NCBI GenBank assembly: GCA_030039105.1
Contig: JASHQO010000403.1
Coordinates: forward strand, 1-5,888
Direction: 5' to 3'
Source of the DNA: Xanthobacteraceae bacterium
Lineage (GTDB): Bacteria > Pseudomonadota > Alphaproteobacteria > Rhizobiales > Xanthobacteraceae
Length of the DNA stretch: 5,888 nt
Of the stretch, positions 5,336 to 5,888 are shown piece by piece; position 1 is the first letter of the stretch; every line of letters begins with the position of its first letter. The position numbers were made by a program, and so were the translations under genes. The notes beneath the pieces are model-generated. The model was not told the DNA's origin, ran no database searches, and saw nothing but the letters and a program-made list of their open reading frames with translations.

Positions 5336-5370
5336 TGATTCCTGATTACTGATTACTGATTACTGATACC
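5336..5370. repeat. Tandem heptamer array, five units (TGATTCC / TGATTAC)
   Basis: The units are TGATTCC, then TGATTAC three times, then TGATACC, with no gaps. The array sits between two converging genes, two bases before the TTA that is the stop codon of the minus-strand gene. It shares its unit with the array at 2034-2061, more than 3 kb away. Spacer-less 7-base units exclude a CRISPR. Confidence 0.9.
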
Positions 5371-5383
5371 CGTTACTGGTATC
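5365..5383. terminator. Small hairpin at convergent gene ends
   Basis: GATACC (5365-5370) and GGTATC (5378-5383) are exact inverted copies around a seven-base loop that contains the stop codon of the minus-strand gene. The last heptamer unit supplies the left arm. A termination role is inferred only from position; there is no T-run. Confidence 0.3.
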
Positions 5384-5888
5384 CGATCAGAATTTCGGTG
5401 ACCTTGGGCTTCACCTCGCGCATCTGCGCGTCGTCGGAGCTGTATTCCTTGTCGGCCGACAGGGCGGTTATCGCGTCGGGGGTGGCCTTTGCATCAGGTT
5501 TCAAGCTGACGCCGGATTTGCAATCGCCGGGAATCTTCGACAGCGCGCCGCCGTCCCAGTCGCTGACGCTCGCGGTGCCGTCCTTGTCGAAGCCCTTCAG
5601 CTTGAATGGCTTGTGATTGAGCTTTTCCAGGTCGGCGAGCGTCAGCCCGAGCTTCAGCCCGTTCGGCGCGCTCCAGGTCGATTGGCCGTTGATCAGGATC
5701 AGATAGGTGTCGCTGCGGCTCGCCGGATTTTGCCACCAGATTTCCAGGCGGTGCTTCGGGTCCTTCTCGAACAGGATCGAGGCGCCGACCGTGGCGCCGG
5801 CGAAGCTTTCGTTCTCGAAGCTTACGTTGCGCGAATCGAACACCATGGCGAGCTTGAGGTTGCTCGAATCCTTCGAGAACGGGCCGCT
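5373..5888 (-). CDS. Hypothetical protein, 5' end beyond the window
   Basis: The frame stays open from the stop at 5373-5375 to the right edge, giving 171 residues without an assured start. A Met at 5846 is internal, because in-frame coding upstream (SGPFSKDSSNLKLA) continues the same style and no ribosome binding site precedes it. I do not recognise a named family, though the pattern resembles unnamed secreted proteins of Bradyrhizobium relatives: an N-terminal sheet region with RNVSFENESF and HRLEIWW, then a central GLKLGLTLADLEKLNHKPF, a single Cys at visible residue 123 in PGDCKSG, and the closing block SSDDAQMREVKPKVTEILIG. The central block recalls the G-[LM]-[ST]-x-x-[DE]-[LV] signature of BLIP/SmpA-like repeats, a weak analogy. 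A signal peptide may lie in the missing part. The gene converges on the four-cysteine protein gene across the heptamer array. Confidence 0.8.
   Translation of the reverse strand, partial: SGPFSKDSSNLKLAMVFDSRNVSFENESFAGATVGASILFEKDPKHRLEIWWQNPASRSDTYLILINGQSTWSAPNGLKLGLTLADLEKLNHKPFKLKGFDKDGTASVSDWDGGALSKIPGDCKSGVSLKPDAKATPDAITALSADKEYSSDDAQMREVKPKVTEILIGYQ

Noticed and set aside
5336..5370. CRISPR array
   Set aside because: Units are seven bases, contiguous and without spacers; no cas genes are present.

Overview
The window looks like chromosomal sequence from an alphaproteobacterium of the order Hyphomicrobiales, most likely the Bradyrhizobium/Rhodopseudomonas/Nitrobacter group. This rests on high GC (roughly 65-70% in hand-counted lines, apart from the first 0.6 kb), the pth-ychF gene order, several small hypothetical proteins that resemble families I recall from that group, and tandem TGATTCC/TGATTAC heptamers at gene ends. 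The genus is inference; no rRNA or other strong taxonomic marker is present.

Layout. Left: the 3' nearly complete part of a peptidyl-tRNA hydrolase gene (pth), lower in GC than its neighbours. A 259-base gap follows, holding a broken ribbon-helix-helix antitoxin gene, and then ychF. ychF converges on a minus-strand gene for a small two-helix membrane protein (DUF4282 type). That gene diverges from a plus-strand MFS exporter gene of the fosmidomycin-resistance type, across a 142-base intergenic region with a perfect 10-base inverted repeat between outward-facing TTGAC boxes. Next comes a plus-strand secreted low-complexity protein (DUF1236-like tail) that converges on a minus-strand secreted two-cysteine protein, with a 17-base hairpin filling the gap. 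The latter diverges from a plus-strand four-cysteine protein with a clear extended -10 promoter, which in turn converges on a minus-strand gene cut by the right edge.

How the genes work together. Only pth and ychF form a functionally related pair, both linked to translation: Pth recycles peptidyl-tRNA and YchF is a ribosome-associated ATPase. The rest is a run of single-gene units in alternating orientation, so no operon-scale system is evident. I found no phage, transposase, CRISPR, tRNA or rRNA gene. The points most worth a second look are the atypical pth next to a decayed antitoxin, the heptamer array that enters the coding end of the DUF4282 gene, and the inverted repeat upstream of the MFS gene. 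No stretch over 300 bases lacks a gene.
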